From Rhizobium sp. RU20A (GTDB lineage Bacteria; Pseudomonadota; Alphaproteobacteria; Rhizobiales; Rhizobiaceae), in assembly GCF_900155885.1 (NCBI RefSeq), contig NZ_FTMB01000010.1:62001-126000 (forward strand): a stretch of 64,000 bases of DNA. Reading direction: 5' to 3'. The notes beneath the pieces were generated by a model. The model saw nothing but the letters and a program-made list of their open reading frames with translations. It was not told the DNA's origin and searched no databases. Every line of letters begins with the position of its first letter. Positions within the stretch are counted from its first letter, which is position 1. Of this stretch, positions 55,656-64,000 are shown piece after piece. Position numbers and translations under genes: made by a program.

Positions 55656-56726
55656 ATGCAATCCATCCAGTCCAACGCGCTCGAGCCGACGCCCGCAGAA
55701 ATGCGCGGCCTTTCCACCGGCGACAAGGTGAAGCGCCTCGTTCCGGTCTACGGCCTCGTGATCCTTACCGCACTCCTGATCGTCGTCTTCTCGATCCTGC
55801 TGCCGGATACGTTCCCGACCGTTCTCAACCTGCGCTCGATCATCGCCAACAAGACGATCATCGCCATCCTGTCGCTGGCCGCCATGATCCCCATGGCCTG
55901 CGGGCGCATCGATCTGACGATCGGCTACGGCATCGTGCTCTGGCACATTCTCGCCATCAGCCTGCAGACCATGTACGGCCTGCCCTGGCCCTTCGCGGTG
56001 GCCATCGTCATCTTGCTCGGGGCGATGACTGGCGTGCTCAACGGCCTGCTGGTCGAGGTCGCCAAGATCGACAGCTTCATTGCGACGCTTGGCACCGGCA
56101 CGGTGATCTATGCGCTGGCGCTCTGGCACACGGGTGGCCGTCAGGTCGTCGGCGTCCTGCCGGATGGCTTCCTGGCGCTGAACGGCACGATGGTCTTCGG
56201 CCTGCCGATCACCGGCTTCTACGTGCTCGGCCTCGCCCTCATCATGTGGATCGTGCTCGAATATCTGCCGATCGGCCGCTATGTCTACGCCATCGGCGCC
56301 AATCCGAAGGCCGCCGCGCTGAACGGCATTCCGGTCCGCAAATTCGTCATCGCCGCCTTCATCGCCTCCGGCACGCTCTCGGCCATTGCCGGCGTGCTGC
56401 TCGCCTCGCGGCTGCGCATCGGCCAGGCCAGCGTCGGCCTCGAATATCTGCTGCCAGCGCTGGTCGGCGCCTTCCTTGGCTCCACCACCATCAAGCCCGG
56501 CCGCGTCAATGTCTGGGGCACGATGATCGGCGTCATCATCCTCGCCGTCGGCATTGCCGGCATCCAGCAGATCGGCGGATCCTTCTTCGTGGAGCCGCTC
56601 TTCAACGGCGTCACGCTGCTCGTCGCCATCGGTATCGCCGGCTATGCCCAGCGCCGCCGCGGGGCTGCCGGCGCCATCAAGCCCAAGGGCGCGCCCGACA
56701 AGACGCCCGACACCGCTAAGACCTGA
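55656..56726 (+). CDS. sugar ABC transporter permease, RbsC type
   Basis: CUT2 permease of 356 residues with 8-10 membrane segments. Blocks such as CGRIDLTIGYG and YAIGANPKAAALNGIPV (the ATPase contact) are typical of the family. ATG 55656 follows CCGGAGAAAG, 16 bases after the ATPase stop. A single permease is enough in this class because it forms a homodimer. The likely cargo is a sugar or sugar lactone feeding gluconate metabolism. Confidence 0.93.
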   Translation: MQSIQSNALEPTPAEMRGLSTGDKVKRLVPVYGLVILTALLIVVFSILLPDTFPTVLNLRSIIANKTIIAILSLAAMIPMACGRIDLTIGYGIVLWHILAISLQTMYGLPWPFAVAIVILLGAMTGVLNGLLVEVAKIDSFIATLGTGTVIYALALWHTGGRQVVGVLPDGFLALNGTMVFGLPITGFYVLGLALIMWIVLEYLPIGRYVYAIGANPKAAALNGIPVRKFVIAAFIASGTLSAIAGVLLASRLRIGQASVGLEYLLPALVGAFLGSTTIKPGRVNVWGTMIGVIILAVGIAGIQQIGGSFFVEPLFNGVTLLVAIGIAGYAQRRRGAAGAIKPKGAPDKTPDTAKT

Positions 56727-56773
56727 CACAACAGACCCGATTGCCTGATTTCACGTCCAAAGGGAGGACCACC

Positions 56774-57871
56774 ATGAAACGCAGACATTTCCTCGCAGCG
56801 TCCGTCGCCGTCATCGGCATGGCCATTGCAGCCCCCGCCTTCGCCGATGCCATGGCCGATGCGAAAGCCGTCGTCGCCAAATATGCCAGCAAGGTCGAGA
56901 AGTGGGACGGTCCCACCACCGGTCCGAAAGCGGTCGAGGGCAAGAGCGTCGTCGTCGTCGCGGCCGACATGAAGAATGGCGGCATCCTCGGTGTCGTCAA
57001 CGGCATCGAGGAGGCGGCCGCCGCCATCGGCTGGACCGTGACGGTGCTCGACAGCGCCGGTTCCATCGAGGGCCGCACGGCCGCCTTCGGCCAGGCACTG
57101 ACCCTCAAGCCCGGCGGCATCATCATCACCGGCTTCGACGCTGTCGAGCAGAAGCCGGCCATGGAAGAGGCCAAGAAGGCTGGTATTCCCATGGTCGCCT
57201 GGCACGCGGCACCGGCCGTCGGCCCGGTCGATGAGGTTGGCGTCTTCGCCAATGTGACGACCGATGCGATGGAAGTTTCCAAGGCGGCTGCTGACTACGC
57301 CTTCGTGGATGCCGGCGGCAAGCCGGGCGTGGTGATCTTCACCGATAGCACCTATGCCATCGCGATCGCCAAGGCCGACAAGATGAAGGCCGAGATCGAG
57401 GCGCTCGGCGGCACCGTGCTCGAATATGTCGACACGCCGATTGCCGAGACCTCGCAGCGCATGCCGCAGCTGACGACGACGCTTCTGCAGAAGTACGGGG
57501 AAAAGTGGACCCACTCGCTGGCGATCAACGACATCTATTTCGACTTCATGGGCCCGTCGCTCGCCGCTGCCGGCATTGCCGGGGATGGCGCGCCGAAGAG
57601 CGTTGCTGCCGGCGACGGTTCGGAAAGCGCCTACCAGCGCATCCGTGCCAAGCAGTATCAGTCGGTCACCGTAGCAGAGCCGCTCAACCTTCAGGGCTGG
57701 CAACTGGTAGACGAGCTGAACCGCGCTTTCTCTGGAGAAAAATGGTCAGGCTACGTCTCGCCGCTCCACGTCGTTACGGTCGACAATATCGAGTTCGATG
57801 GCGGTCCGAAGAACACCTTCGACCCGGACAATGGTTATCGCGACGAATACAAGAAGATCTGGGGCAAGTAA
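56774..57871 (+). CDS. sugar ABC transporter substrate-binding protein, RbsB type
   Basis: Periplasmic binding protein of 365 residues from ATG 56774 (AGGGAGG upstream). The signal peptide starts KRRHFLAASVAVIGMA and ends near PAFA (about residue 24). Periplasmic-binding-protein-4 blocks include AAAIGWTVTVLDSAGSIEGR and GIIITGFDAVEQKPAMEEA. It is the ligand-defining part of the importer; a hairpin after the gene may raise its level. The ligand is not known; an aldose, aldonate or lactone of the gluconate family fits the neighbours. Confidence 0.92.
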   Translation: MKRRHFLAASVAVIGMAIAAPAFADAMADAKAVVAKYASKVEKWDGPTTGPKAVEGKSVVVVAADMKNGGILGVVNGIEEAAAAIGWTVTVLDSAGSIEGRTAAFGQALTLKPGGIIITGFDAVEQKPAMEEAKKAGIPMVAWHAAPAVGPVDEVGVFANVTTDAMEVSKAAADYAFVDAGGKPGVVIFTDSTYAIAIAKADKMKAEIEALGGTVLEYVDTPIAETSQRMPQLTTTLLQKYGEKWTHSLAINDIYFDFMGPSLAAAGIAGDGAPKSVAAGDGSESAYQRIRAKQYQSVTVAEPLNLQGWQLVDELNRAFSGEKWSGYVSPLHVVTVDNIEFDGGPKNTFDPDNGYRDEYKKIWGK

Positions 57872-57885
57872 GTCCTTTAGGGACC

Positions 57886-57917
57886 GGCCGGGGCAGCCCC
57901 ACCCTGCCCTGGCCTTT
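57886..57917 (+). terminator. hairpin or weak terminator after the receptor gene
   Basis: GGCCGGGGCAG (57886-57896) pairs with CTGCCCTGGCC (57904-57914), with one G-U pair, around a 7-base loop, then TTT. The short T run suggests partial termination, or protection of the upstream mRNA, rather than a full stop. Confidence 0.5.
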
Positions 57918-58006
57918 CCCGGTGGACGGAACTCCGGCGATCTTGCCGGGTTCGGCGTGATAGGTAAGGTCATGCCGAAGAGTGAGGGCATGAAGAGGAG
58001 TTGCGC

Positions 58007-58909
58007 ATGTCGTTTTTCGAGGCGGAAGACAAGGTCTTCTCCACATTCGTTCTCGGCAATGCGCCGCTGAAGACGCTTGCCACAGGCTTTGACTGGGTGG
58101 AAGGTCCGGTCTGGTTCGGCGATCACGACTGCCTGCTGTTCTCCGACATTCCCAACAACCGCATCCATCGCTGGAGCCCGACGACGGGCCTCAGCACGTT
58201 TCGCGAACCGTCGCATTTTTCCAACGGCCACACGCGCGATCGCGAGGGCCGGTTGGTCAGTTGCGAGCACGGCCTGCGCCGCGTGACGCGCACCGAGCAT
58301 GACGGGTCGATCACGGTGATTGCCGACCGCTTCGAGGGCAAGCGGCTGAATTCGCCGAACGACGTGATCGTCGCCTCCGACGGCGCCATCTGGTTTTCCG
58401 ATCCGCATTACGGCATCGCGACCGATTACGAGGGCACGAAGAGCGCGCAGGAACTGCCCTGCAACGTCTACCGGGTCGATGCCGGAAGCGGCGAGATCCG
58501 CGCCGTGCTCACCGATTTCAACTGCCCGAACGGCCTCTGCTTCAGCCCGGACGAAAAGCGGCTTTACGTTGCCGATACCGGCCGGATGTTTACAAGCGAT
58601 CCGCAGCATATCCGCGCCTTCGATGTCCGCGCCGGCTGGACGCTGACGGGCGGCGATGTCTTCCACGTCATCGATCCCGGCTGCGCCGATGGCATGCGTG
58701 TCGACGAGGCAGGCAACCTCTGGTCTTCGGCGCGCGACGGCGTGCACTGCATTGCGCCGGACGGCCGGCGGCTCGGCAAGATTCTCGTGCCGGAAACCGT
58801 GTCGAACATCTGCTTTGGCGGGCGCGACCGGCATCGCCTCTTCATCACCGCCACCACCTCCGTCTACGCGGTGTCGCTTGCCATCCGCGGCGCCGCCCGC
58901 CCCGCCTGA
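58007..58909 (+). CDS. SMP-30/gluconolactonase family lactonase
   Basis: Metal-dependent six-bladed propeller lactonase of 300 residues from ATG 58007 (AAGAGGAG at 6 bases). Expected metal ligands are the Glu in WVEGPVW, Asn in NSPNDV and Asp in GCADGMRVD. Members open glucono-1,5-lactone and similar lactones to aldonates. No signal peptide is seen, so it acts in the cytoplasm. It is placed after the ABC receptor and before the GlcG-like gene, and would supply gluconate to the divergent operon. Confidence 0.9.
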   Translation: MSFFEAEDKVFSTFVLGNAPLKTLATGFDWVEGPVWFGDHDCLLFSDIPNNRIHRWSPTTGLSTFREPSHFSNGHTRDREGRLVSCEHGLRRVTRTEHDGSITVIADRFEGKRLNSPNDVIVASDGAIWFSDPHYGIATDYEGTKSAQELPCNVYRVDAGSGEIRAVLTDFNCPNGLCFSPDEKRLYVADTGRMFTSDPQHIRAFDVRAGWTLTGGDVFHVIDPGCADGMRVDEAGNLWSSARDGVHCIAPDGRRLGKILVPETVSNICFGGRDRHRLFITATTSVYAVSLAIRGAARPA

Positions 58910-58920
58910 GGAGACACATC

Positions 58921-59340
58921 ATGGCTTTTACGGAAACCACCGCACGGCTGACTGACCAGGGGGTCATGGCGATGCTGACCTCTGCCGTGCAGGCCGCCGG
59001 CGCATCCGGCCAACCGCAATGTATCGTCATCGTTGATGGCAGCGGTGTCGTGCTGGCGTCCTTCCGCATGACGGGTTCGCGCTACCTGTCGCTGAAGAGC
59101 GCGACGGCCAAGGCACGCACGGCGGCCTCGATCGGCGCGCCGACCCACACGCTGCCCGACCACGCAAAAGCCGCGCTCGCGGCCGCAACCGGCGGCGACG
59201 TGACGGGCCTAAAGGGCGGCCTGCCGATCCGCTCCGGCGGTGTGCTGCTTGGCGGCATCGGCGTCGGTTCCGGCTCGGGCGAGCAGGACGAGACGGTTGC
59301 GCGGGCTGCCCTGGCGGCCATTGGCGCCGACGACATCTGA
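58921..59340 (+). CDS. GlcG/HbpS-family protein
   Basis: A 139-residue protein of the GlcG/HbpS (DUF336) family, with blocks GQPQCIVIVDGSG, SLKSATAKARTAAS and GGLPIRSGGVLLGGIGVGSG. HbpS binds haem in Streptomyces; GlcG accompanies glycolate oxidase genes; for most members the role is unknown. It lacks a signal peptide. The gene follows the lactonase by 11 bases. In this locus it may help an oxidoreductase or bind a metabolite, but I cannot say which. Confidence 0.87.
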   Translation: MAFTETTARLTDQGVMAMLTSAVQAAGASGQPQCIVIVDGSGVVLASFRMTGSRYLSLKSATAKARTAASIGAPTHTLPDHAKAALAAATGGDVTGLKGGLPIRSGGVLLGGIGVGSGSGEQDETVARAALAAIGADDI

Positions 59341-59346
59341 ACACGC

Positions 59347-59367
59347 GGCCGGACGGCATGTCTGGCC
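59347..59367 (+). other. hairpin before the LacI gene
   Basis: GGCCGGAC (59347-59354) pairs with GTCTGGCC (59360-59367), with one G-U pair, around GGCAT. It lies between the GlcG-like stop and the lacI-type start and may lower regulator expression. Confidence 0.35.
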
Positions 59368-59383
59368 AGAACGGGGGGCGGGC

Positions 59384-60394
59384 ATGCGCAGCGACAAGGC
59401 ACCGACGATGGCGGATATCGCCCGCATGACGGGTGTCTCCCCCATGACCGTGTCGCGCGCCTTCAAGCCGGGTAGCCTCATCAACAAGGAAACCCGCGAC
59501 GCAATCCTGAAAGCAGCCGACGAGCTCGGTTATGTCTTCGATGCGACCGCCTCGAACCTGCGCTCGCAAAAGACCGACTTCATCGCGGTCACCATCCCGT
59601 CGCTGAACAATGCCAACTTCGCCGATACGGTCGGGGGGCTTTCCGAGACACTGAGCACGCGGGGCTTCCAGATCCTGCTCGGCTACACCAATTACGACGT
59701 CACCGAGGAAGAACGCCTCGTCGAACAACTGCTGCGTCGCAAGCCGCAGGCCATCGTCGTGACCGGCGGCAAGCATACGCCGCGGGCCCGGCGCCTTCTT
59801 GAGAACGCCAACGTGCCGGTCATCGAGACCTGGGACATTCCGGCCGACCCGATCGGCCACTATGTCGGCTTTTCGAATGCGGCGGCGGTGCGCGGCATGG
59901 TTGATCACTTTGTGGCTGTCGGTTACCGCCGCATTGCCTTCATCGGCGGCGATGCCAGTCGCGACACGCGCGGTGGTGATCGCCGGCTCGGCTTCATCGC
60001 CGCGTTGACGGCGCATGGGCTGGATGCAACGCGGCTCATCGATGCCGGACCACCGCCGATTTCCATGCGCGAAGGGGCCAATGCCATGGCGCGGTTGCTC
60101 GCCGAATACCCCGATACCGAAGCCGTCATTTGCGTATCGGACCTATCGGCCTTCGGGGCCCTGACCGAATGTCAGCGGGGCGCCATTGCCGTGCCGCAGC
60201 GCATGGCCATCGGTGGCTTCGGCGACTACGAAATCGCCGGGGTCAGCGTGCCTGCGTTGACGACGATCAACGCGGATGCACGCCGCATCGGCGAACTGAC
60301 CGGGCGTATGATCCTCGACCTCATCGACGGGACTCACGATGTCGCCGATGTCATCCTCACACCGCGGTTGATCCTGCGCGACAGCAGCCTTTGA
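59384..60394 (+). CDS. LacI-family transcriptional regulator, GntR/IdnR type
   Basis: Repressor of 336 residues from ATG 59384 (weak GGGGG site; ATG 59408 possible). The N-terminal HTH is MADIARMTGVSPMTVSRAFK, followed by a hinge and a periplasmic-binding-like effector domain (about 65-330, with GFSNAAAVRGMVDHF and GGFGDYEIAGVSVPALTTI). It resembles gluconate repressors. The two TGTTATCGAT palindromes between the divergent operons match the site class of such proteins. It is last in the plus-strand operon and probably responds to gluconate or a phosphorylated derivative. Confidence 0.92.
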   Translation: MRSDKAPTMADIARMTGVSPMTVSRAFKPGSLINKETRDAILKAADELGYVFDATASNLRSQKTDFIAVTIPSLNNANFADTVGGLSETLSTRGFQILLGYTNYDVTEEERLVEQLLRRKPQAIVVTGGKHTPRARRLLENANVPVIETWDIPADPIGHYVGFSNAAAVRGMVDHFVAVGYRRIAFIGGDASRDTRGGDRRLGFIAALTAHGLDATRLIDAGPPPISMREGANAMARLLAEYPDTEAVICVSDLSAFGALTECQRGAIAVPQRMAIGGFGDYEIAGVSVPALTTINADARRIGELTGRMILDLIDGTHDVADVILTPRLILRDSSL

Positions 60395-60908
60395 TCTGCC
60401 CCCAGCACCGTGTCGAAAGGAGATTCGCCGCGCGGGCAACTGTAATTCTTGTTGTTACCGGCTCCCGAAATCTAGTGAGGCAATTGTTGTGGTCGCTTCC
60501 ATGACAGGCGGGAAGCCGTGTGAGCGTTTCGTGCGAACTGGTTGATTTCGGCGCTTTTCGCTGCATTTCCGCGATAATTTTCGAAGTTGACAATTTTCAA
60601 TGCACTGAATGTGCGCGTATTTCGTTTTTTAGTTTAATTCTACATATCGAATATTTTTACGCCCATTTAACCAATGGCGTTAATATTGGATGTCGAAAAG
60701 CGGCAAACAGCCCGGTTCGCATGACGCGCACCATGGAGGGCCAGCCCCTGTCCCGATACCCCCTCTGAAAAATCGTCCGGTTCGTCGCAAGACGTATCGC
60801 CTGTGGACCTGCGTGGCCGCTCTGTGTGGTGGACGCGTCCGCACGCGGGTACGTGACCGACGGCAGGCCTCCCGTTTTCGATGAATGCAGCCATTTCAGG
60901 ATGTCGCC
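60395..60908. other. 514-base intergenic stretch, AT-rich core
   Basis: This stretch separates the LacI gene from the chemotaxis operon. The middle (about 60540-60700) is clearly more AT-rich than the neighbourhood and has TTGACA at 60587-60592 without a good -10. An imperfect hairpin (ACGCCCATT with AATGGCGT, about 60659-60684) lies in it. Two short plus-strand frames (60520-60768 and 60690-60884) show no family features. It probably holds the promoter of the chemotaxis operon. Confidence 0.4.
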
Positions 60909-61235
60909 ATGTCACAAGCAGAACTGACGAGTACGGGCCCCGGTGGCCTGCCGGTGCATTTGACAATCCGTCATGCTGCCGCCGCGCACGATGCGCTGCG
61001 CAAGGCATTCGAAGCCGGCGGGCCGATCGTGCTGTCCGTACCTGATGGCGCGGAGATCGATCTGAGCTTCCTGCAGCTCGTGGAGGCCGCGCGCAAGCAG
61101 GCCGAGGCGTTCCGCCTGCCGATTTCGCTCGCGCGACCGGCCACGGGCAATCTTCTCAACACCCTGGAACGCGCCGGTTTTCTCACCGAAGCAAGCCCGC
61201 GCGACGCCGAATTCTGGCTTCATCGGAAGGACTGA
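60909..61235 (+). CDS. STAS-domain protein of the chemotaxis operon
   Basis: A 108-residue single-domain STAS protein from ATG 60909 (AGGA 8 bases before it; ATG 60885 lacks a site). The pattern, with strand PIVLSVPDGAEIDLSFLQLVEAA and ending ERAGFLTEASP, resembles anti-sigma-factor antagonist STAS folds. The usual phosphorylatable Ser/Thr position reads DLSFLQL, so S could be the target. It is two bases before cheY, so it is part of the signalling operon; its partner is unknown. Confidence 0.8.
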   Translation: MSQAELTSTGPGGLPVHLTIRHAAAAHDALRKAFEAGGPIVLSVPDGAEIDLSFLQLVEAARKQAEAFRLPISLARPATGNLLNTLERAGFLTEASPRDAEFWLHRKD

Positions 61236-61237
61236 AC

Positions 61238-61606
61238 ATGACTGCGCATATCCTCACGGTCGATGACTCCGCGAGCATCCGCCTGACCACCCGCATCGCC
61301 CTGACCGGCGCCGGCTATCAGGTGACGGAAGCGGTGGACGGGCTGGACGGTCTCGGCAAGGCGAAGGCCGGCAGCTACGACATGATCGTCACCGATCTGA
61401 ACATGCCCAACATGAACGGTCTGCAGATGATCGAGGCGCTGCGCTCATCGCCAGCCCATACGGGCATTCCGATCATCTTCCTCACCACTGAATCCGATGC
61501 CGACATGAAGGCGCGCGCCAAGGCGGCCGGTGCAACCGGCTGGATCACCAAGCCCTTCGACCCCGAACAACTGGTCAAGATCGCCAAGAAAGTGCTCGGC
61601 AGATGA
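61238..61606 (+). CDS. cheY: CheY-like response regulator
   Basis: Single-domain receiver of 122 residues with acidic D9 and D10, phospho-acceptor D53 in VTDLNMP, T83 in FLTTE and K105 in TKPF. It carries the chemotaxis signal from CheA to the flagellar motor or another output. It starts 2 bases after the STAS gene and overlaps cheA by 4 bases (ATGA). Confidence 0.93.
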   Translation: MTAHILTVDDSASIRLTTRIALTGAGYQVTEAVDGLDGLGKAKAGSYDMIVTDLNMPNMNGLQMIEALRSSPAHTGIPIIFLTTESDADMKARAKAAGATGWITKPFDPEQLVKIAKKVLGR

Positions 61607-63657
61607 CAAGTCTCGATCCCATCCAGGTCTTCCGGACCGAGGCGGCGGAACTCTTCGAGCAGATCGAAGCGGGTCTGCTGGACTTGCTCCACGACCTCTC
61701 CAACCAATCCCAGATCGACGCCGTTTTTCGCGGTCTGCACACGCTCAAGGGCTCCGGCGCCATGTTCGGCTTCGAAGCCCTTGCTGCGTTTACGCACCAT
61801 TGCGAAACGGCCTTCGACCGTGTTCGCAAGGGTGAGGTGCCGGCAACGGCCGAGCTCGTCGCCTGCGTCCTCGATGCGCAGGACCACATGAAGGCGCTGG
61901 TCGATACGCCGAACGGTGACCACGAGGCCGCCGGCGATGTGCTTCTGGCAAAGCTCCAGGCTGCCGTCGGGGGCCAGGCCGCCCGTGGCTCGGTCGTACC
62001 CGCCCCGCTTGCCGCGCCGGTCGAAAAGGTGACGGCCCCTGCCCCCGCCGCCCAGGCAGGCAAGGGCTTCCGCATCGTCTTCCGTCTGCCCGTCAATGCC
62101 ATGGCGAACGGTACCAATCCGCTCGGCCTCATCAACGAGCTGCACGATCTTGGAACCTGCACGGTCAAGGCGGACCTGTCGCGCATCCCCACGCTCGACA
62201 CGATCGAGCCGACGGATCTCTACGTTGGCTGGGACGTGACGCTCGTCACGGACAAGGGCCGCGACGCCGTCGAGGATGTCTTCATCTTCGTCATGGATGA
62301 AATGGAGCTGGCGATCACGGAAATAGGGGCCGCCGCCCCGGCGCCCGTATCCGAGTCTGCCGCCGTCGCCGCGCCTGCGGCATCGCCCGTCGCTGCCGCC
62401 CCGGCAGCGGCCGAACCGGCTTCCCGCGCCCCCGCCGCCGCTGCTTCCGCACCTCAACCGGCCGATGCCAAGCATGGCAAGACGGCCGAAAACGTGCGTG
62501 TGCCCGCCGAACGTCTCGACGAACTCATGGACCGCGTCGGCGAACTCGTGATCGCGCAGTCCCGGCTCTCGCAGCTGGCCGGCTCCAGTGCCGACATCCA
62601 GCTGCGATCCGTCTCGGAAGATGTGGAACGCCTGTCGGGCGAGCTGCGTGACACGATGATGGTGCTTCGCATGGTGCCCGTCGGCAGCCTCTTCACACGC
62701 TTCCGCCGCCTGGTGCACGATCTTGCCCGCGAAACCGGCAAGGTCATCGAGCTGGAGACGGAAGGCGAGACCACAGAGGTCGACAAGACCGTCATCGAGC
62801 GTCTCGCTGATCCCCTCGTCCATCTCGTCCGCAACTCGATCGACCACGGCCTCGAAACGCCGGAGGATCGCGTCGCCGCCGGCAAGAGCCGCACCGGCAC
62901 GGTGAAGCTCGCTGCCCGGCAGTCGAGCGGCGAAGTCATCATTACCATCACCGACGACGGCCGTGGCATCAACCGCGATCGCGTCCGCGCCAAGGCGGAG
63001 TCCTCCGGTCTCATCCAGCCAGGGCAGCAATTGATGGATCAGGAGCTTCTGCAACTGATCTTCCAGCCGGGCTTCTCGACCGCCGCAGCCGTGACCAACC
63101 TTTCCGGGCGCGGTGTCGGGATGGACGTGGTCAAGAAGACCGTCGAAGCGCTGCGCGGCGTTATCGACGTCAAGTCCGAGCCCGGCAAGGGTTCGGAAAT
63201 CTCGCTGCGCATTCCGCTGACGCTTGCCATCATCGACGGCCTGCTGATCCGGGTCGGCACCGGCTGCTATGTCATTCCGCTCTCGGCGGTGGAGGAATGC
63301 CTCGAACTGTCGGTCGAGGAGGACATGCGCTCGCGCGGCCGCAGCTTCATCTCGCTGCGCGACAGCCTCGTGCCCTTCCTGCGTCTCCGGGATCTTTTCC
63401 GCACCGGAACGCCGCCGGATCCCTTCCAGAAGGTGGTCGTCATTTCCACGGGGGATGAACGCGTCGGCCTCGTCGTCGATCAGATCATCGGCGACCACCA
63501 GACCGTGATCAAATCCATGTCCAAGCTCCACCATGACGTCGTCACCTTCTCGGGGGCGACGATCCTCGGGGACGGTTCGGTGGCGCTCATTCTCGACGTC
63601 TCCCACCTCGTCCAGGTGGGCCAGAACCAGGAGGCGCAGCTGCGCGCGGCCGGATGA
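61603..63657 (+). CDS. cheA: chemotaxis histidine kinase CheA
   Basis: Sensor kinase of 684 residues. The Hpt domain (about 1-105) has the phosphorylated H46 in LHTLKGSGAMFGF. A P2-like region lies around 155-242, then an Ala/Pro-rich linker (about 243-290). The dimerisation helices follow (RVPAERLDELMDRVGELVI), then the ATPase with N box HLVRNSIDHGLE (N411), DDGRGI (451-456) and GRGVGMDVV. A CheW-like domain (about 540-680) ends the protein. Start and stop overlap cheY and cheW by 4 bases each, so the three are co-translated. Confidence 0.95.
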   Translation: MTSLDPIQVFRTEAAELFEQIEAGLLDLLHDLSNQSQIDAVFRGLHTLKGSGAMFGFEALAAFTHHCETAFDRVRKGEVPATAELVACVLDAQDHMKALVDTPNGDHEAAGDVLLAKLQAAVGGQAARGSVVPAPLAAPVEKVTAPAPAAQAGKGFRIVFRLPVNAMANGTNPLGLINELHDLGTCTVKADLSRIPTLDTIEPTDLYVGWDVTLVTDKGRDAVEDVFIFVMDEMELAITEIGAAAPAPVSESAAVAAPAASPVAAAPAAAEPASRAPAAAASAPQPADAKHGKTAENVRVPAERLDELMDRVGELVIAQSRLSQLAGSSADIQLRSVSEDVERLSGELRDTMMVLRMVPVGSLFTRFRRLVHDLARETGKVIELETEGETTEVDKTVIERLADPLVHLVRNSIDHGLETPEDRVAAGKSRTGTVKLAARQSSGEVIITITDDGRGINRDRVRAKAESSGLIQPGQQLMDQELLQLIFQPGFSTAAAVTNLSGRGVGMDVVKKTVEALRGVIDVKSEPGKGSEISLRIPLTLAIIDGLLIRVGTGCYVIPLSAVEECLELSVEEDMRSRGRSFISLRDSLVPFLRLRDLFRTGTPPDPFQKVVVISTGDERVGLVVDQIIGDHQTVIKSMSKLHHDVVTFSGATILGDGSVALILDVSHLVQVGQNQEAQLRAAG

Positions 63658-64000
63658 CAATCGTTCACAACAAACAGCAGTTCGACAGGCTCTGGAATGG
63701 CGGCGAGGAAGTGGCCGTGCTGACCTTCGGGCTGTCGGGCGAAACCTTCGCCATCGAAGCCGTCGTCGTGCAGGAAATCCTCGATCTCCTGCCGGAGACC
63801 AAAGTACCCGGCGCCCGCGCCTTCGTCGGCAGCGTGATCAACTTCCGCGGCAAGGTCATTCCACTGGCCGATATCCGCCTTGCCTTCGGCATGGAGGCCA
63901 GTGAAGCCACGATCGACAGCCGCATCGTCGTTCTCGAACTCGAGATCGAGGGCGAGAGCACGCTGGTCGGCATGCGTGCCGACCGGGTTTACGAAGTGAC
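63654..64000 (+). CDS. cheW: chemotaxis coupling protein CheW (cut by window end)
   Basis: The first 115 codons of a CheW protein, open to the window edge. The start ATG 63654 overlaps the cheA stop (ATGA). CheW features are VLTFGLSGETFAIEAVVVQEIL, GARAFVGSVINFRGKVIPLADIR and VVLELE. CheW links receptors to CheA. The remaining C-terminus and any receptor, CheR or CheB genes lie outside the window. Confidence 0.92.
   Translation, partial: MTIVHNKQQFDRLWNGGEEVAVLTFGLSGETFAIEAVVVQEILDLLPETKVPGARAFVGSVINFRGKVIPLADIRLAFGMEASEATIDSRIVVLELEIEGESTLVGMRADRVYEV

Noticed and set aside
60520-60884. Two short plus-strand frames before the chemotaxis operon
   Set aside because: No ribosome site, no recognisable family, and they lie in the AT-rich presumed promoter region.

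Overview
The window looks like part of a large, high-GC, catabolism-rich replicon of an alphaproteobacterium of the order Hyphomicrobiales (Rhizobiales), most likely a Rhizobiaceae or Phyllobacteriaceae relative (Rhizobium, Agrobacterium, Shinella, Ensifer or Mesorhizobium type). The reasons are the many ABC and TRAP solute transporters placed beside dedicated regulators, an alphaproteobacterial CsgH, and a vitamin B6 degradation locus whose proteins I recognise as close relatives of the Mesorhizobium loti enzymes. The genus is inference. I saw no rRNA, tRNA, insertion sequence or CRISPR array.

Layout. (1) 131-628: an Ohr peroxidase gene with its own terminator. (2) 875-11.9 kb, minus strand: one operon for a carbohydrate or polyol ABC importer of the glycerol-transporter (GlpSTPQ) type, followed by a PfkB kinase, DhaK, DhaL and a regulator in which a SorC-type repressor is fused to a complete DhaK domain. 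(3) 12.1-20.7 kb: SDR, GMC oxidoreductase, UxaA-family dehydratase and GntR regulator (minus), then Fe-alcohol dehydrogenase, aldo-keto reductase, FucU mutarotase and a fuconolactonase-like amidohydrolase (plus). Together these resemble an oxidative, non-phosphorylating L-fucose-type route. (4) 20.8-21.6 kb: an RHH/PIN toxin-antitoxin pair. (5) 21.6-26.5 kb: an RpiR regulator with two matching operators, a TRAP transporter and an Asp/Glu-racemase-like enzyme lacking one of the two usual cysteines.

(6) 26.9-47.4 kb: a complete vitamin B6 degradation island. Pyridoxine 4-oxidase and pyridoxamine-pyruvate aminotransferase make pyridoxal. Pyridoxal dehydrogenase, 4-pyridoxolactonase, 4-pyridoxate dehydrogenase, the formyl-pyridine dehydrogenase, the dicarboxylate decarboxylase, MHPC oxygenase and AAMS hydrolase then take it to succinate semialdehyde, acetate, ammonia and CO2. 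The island also holds a GntR regulator, a TRAP and a BMP-type ABC transporter, two DUF1185 proteins, a PEBP-fold protein and a small exported Cys-containing protein, none with an assigned role in this pathway.

(7) 47.7-49.2 kb: two curlin-repeat proteins and CsgH. (8) 49.4-60.4 kb: an idonate/ketogluconate/gluconate locus. Dehydrogenases, gluconokinase and a 2-hydroxyacid dehydrogenase (minus) face a ribose-type ABC importer, an SMP-30 lactonase, a GlcG/HbpS-like protein and a LacI regulator (plus), around two TGTTATCGAT-type palindromes. (9) 60.9-64 kb: the start of a chemotaxis operon (STAS, CheY, CheA, and CheW cut by the window edge).

The best candidates for undescribed biology are the SorC-DhaK fusion sensor with its asymmetric ABC ATPase pair, and the unassigned DUF1185, PEBP and transporter genes inside the B6 island.
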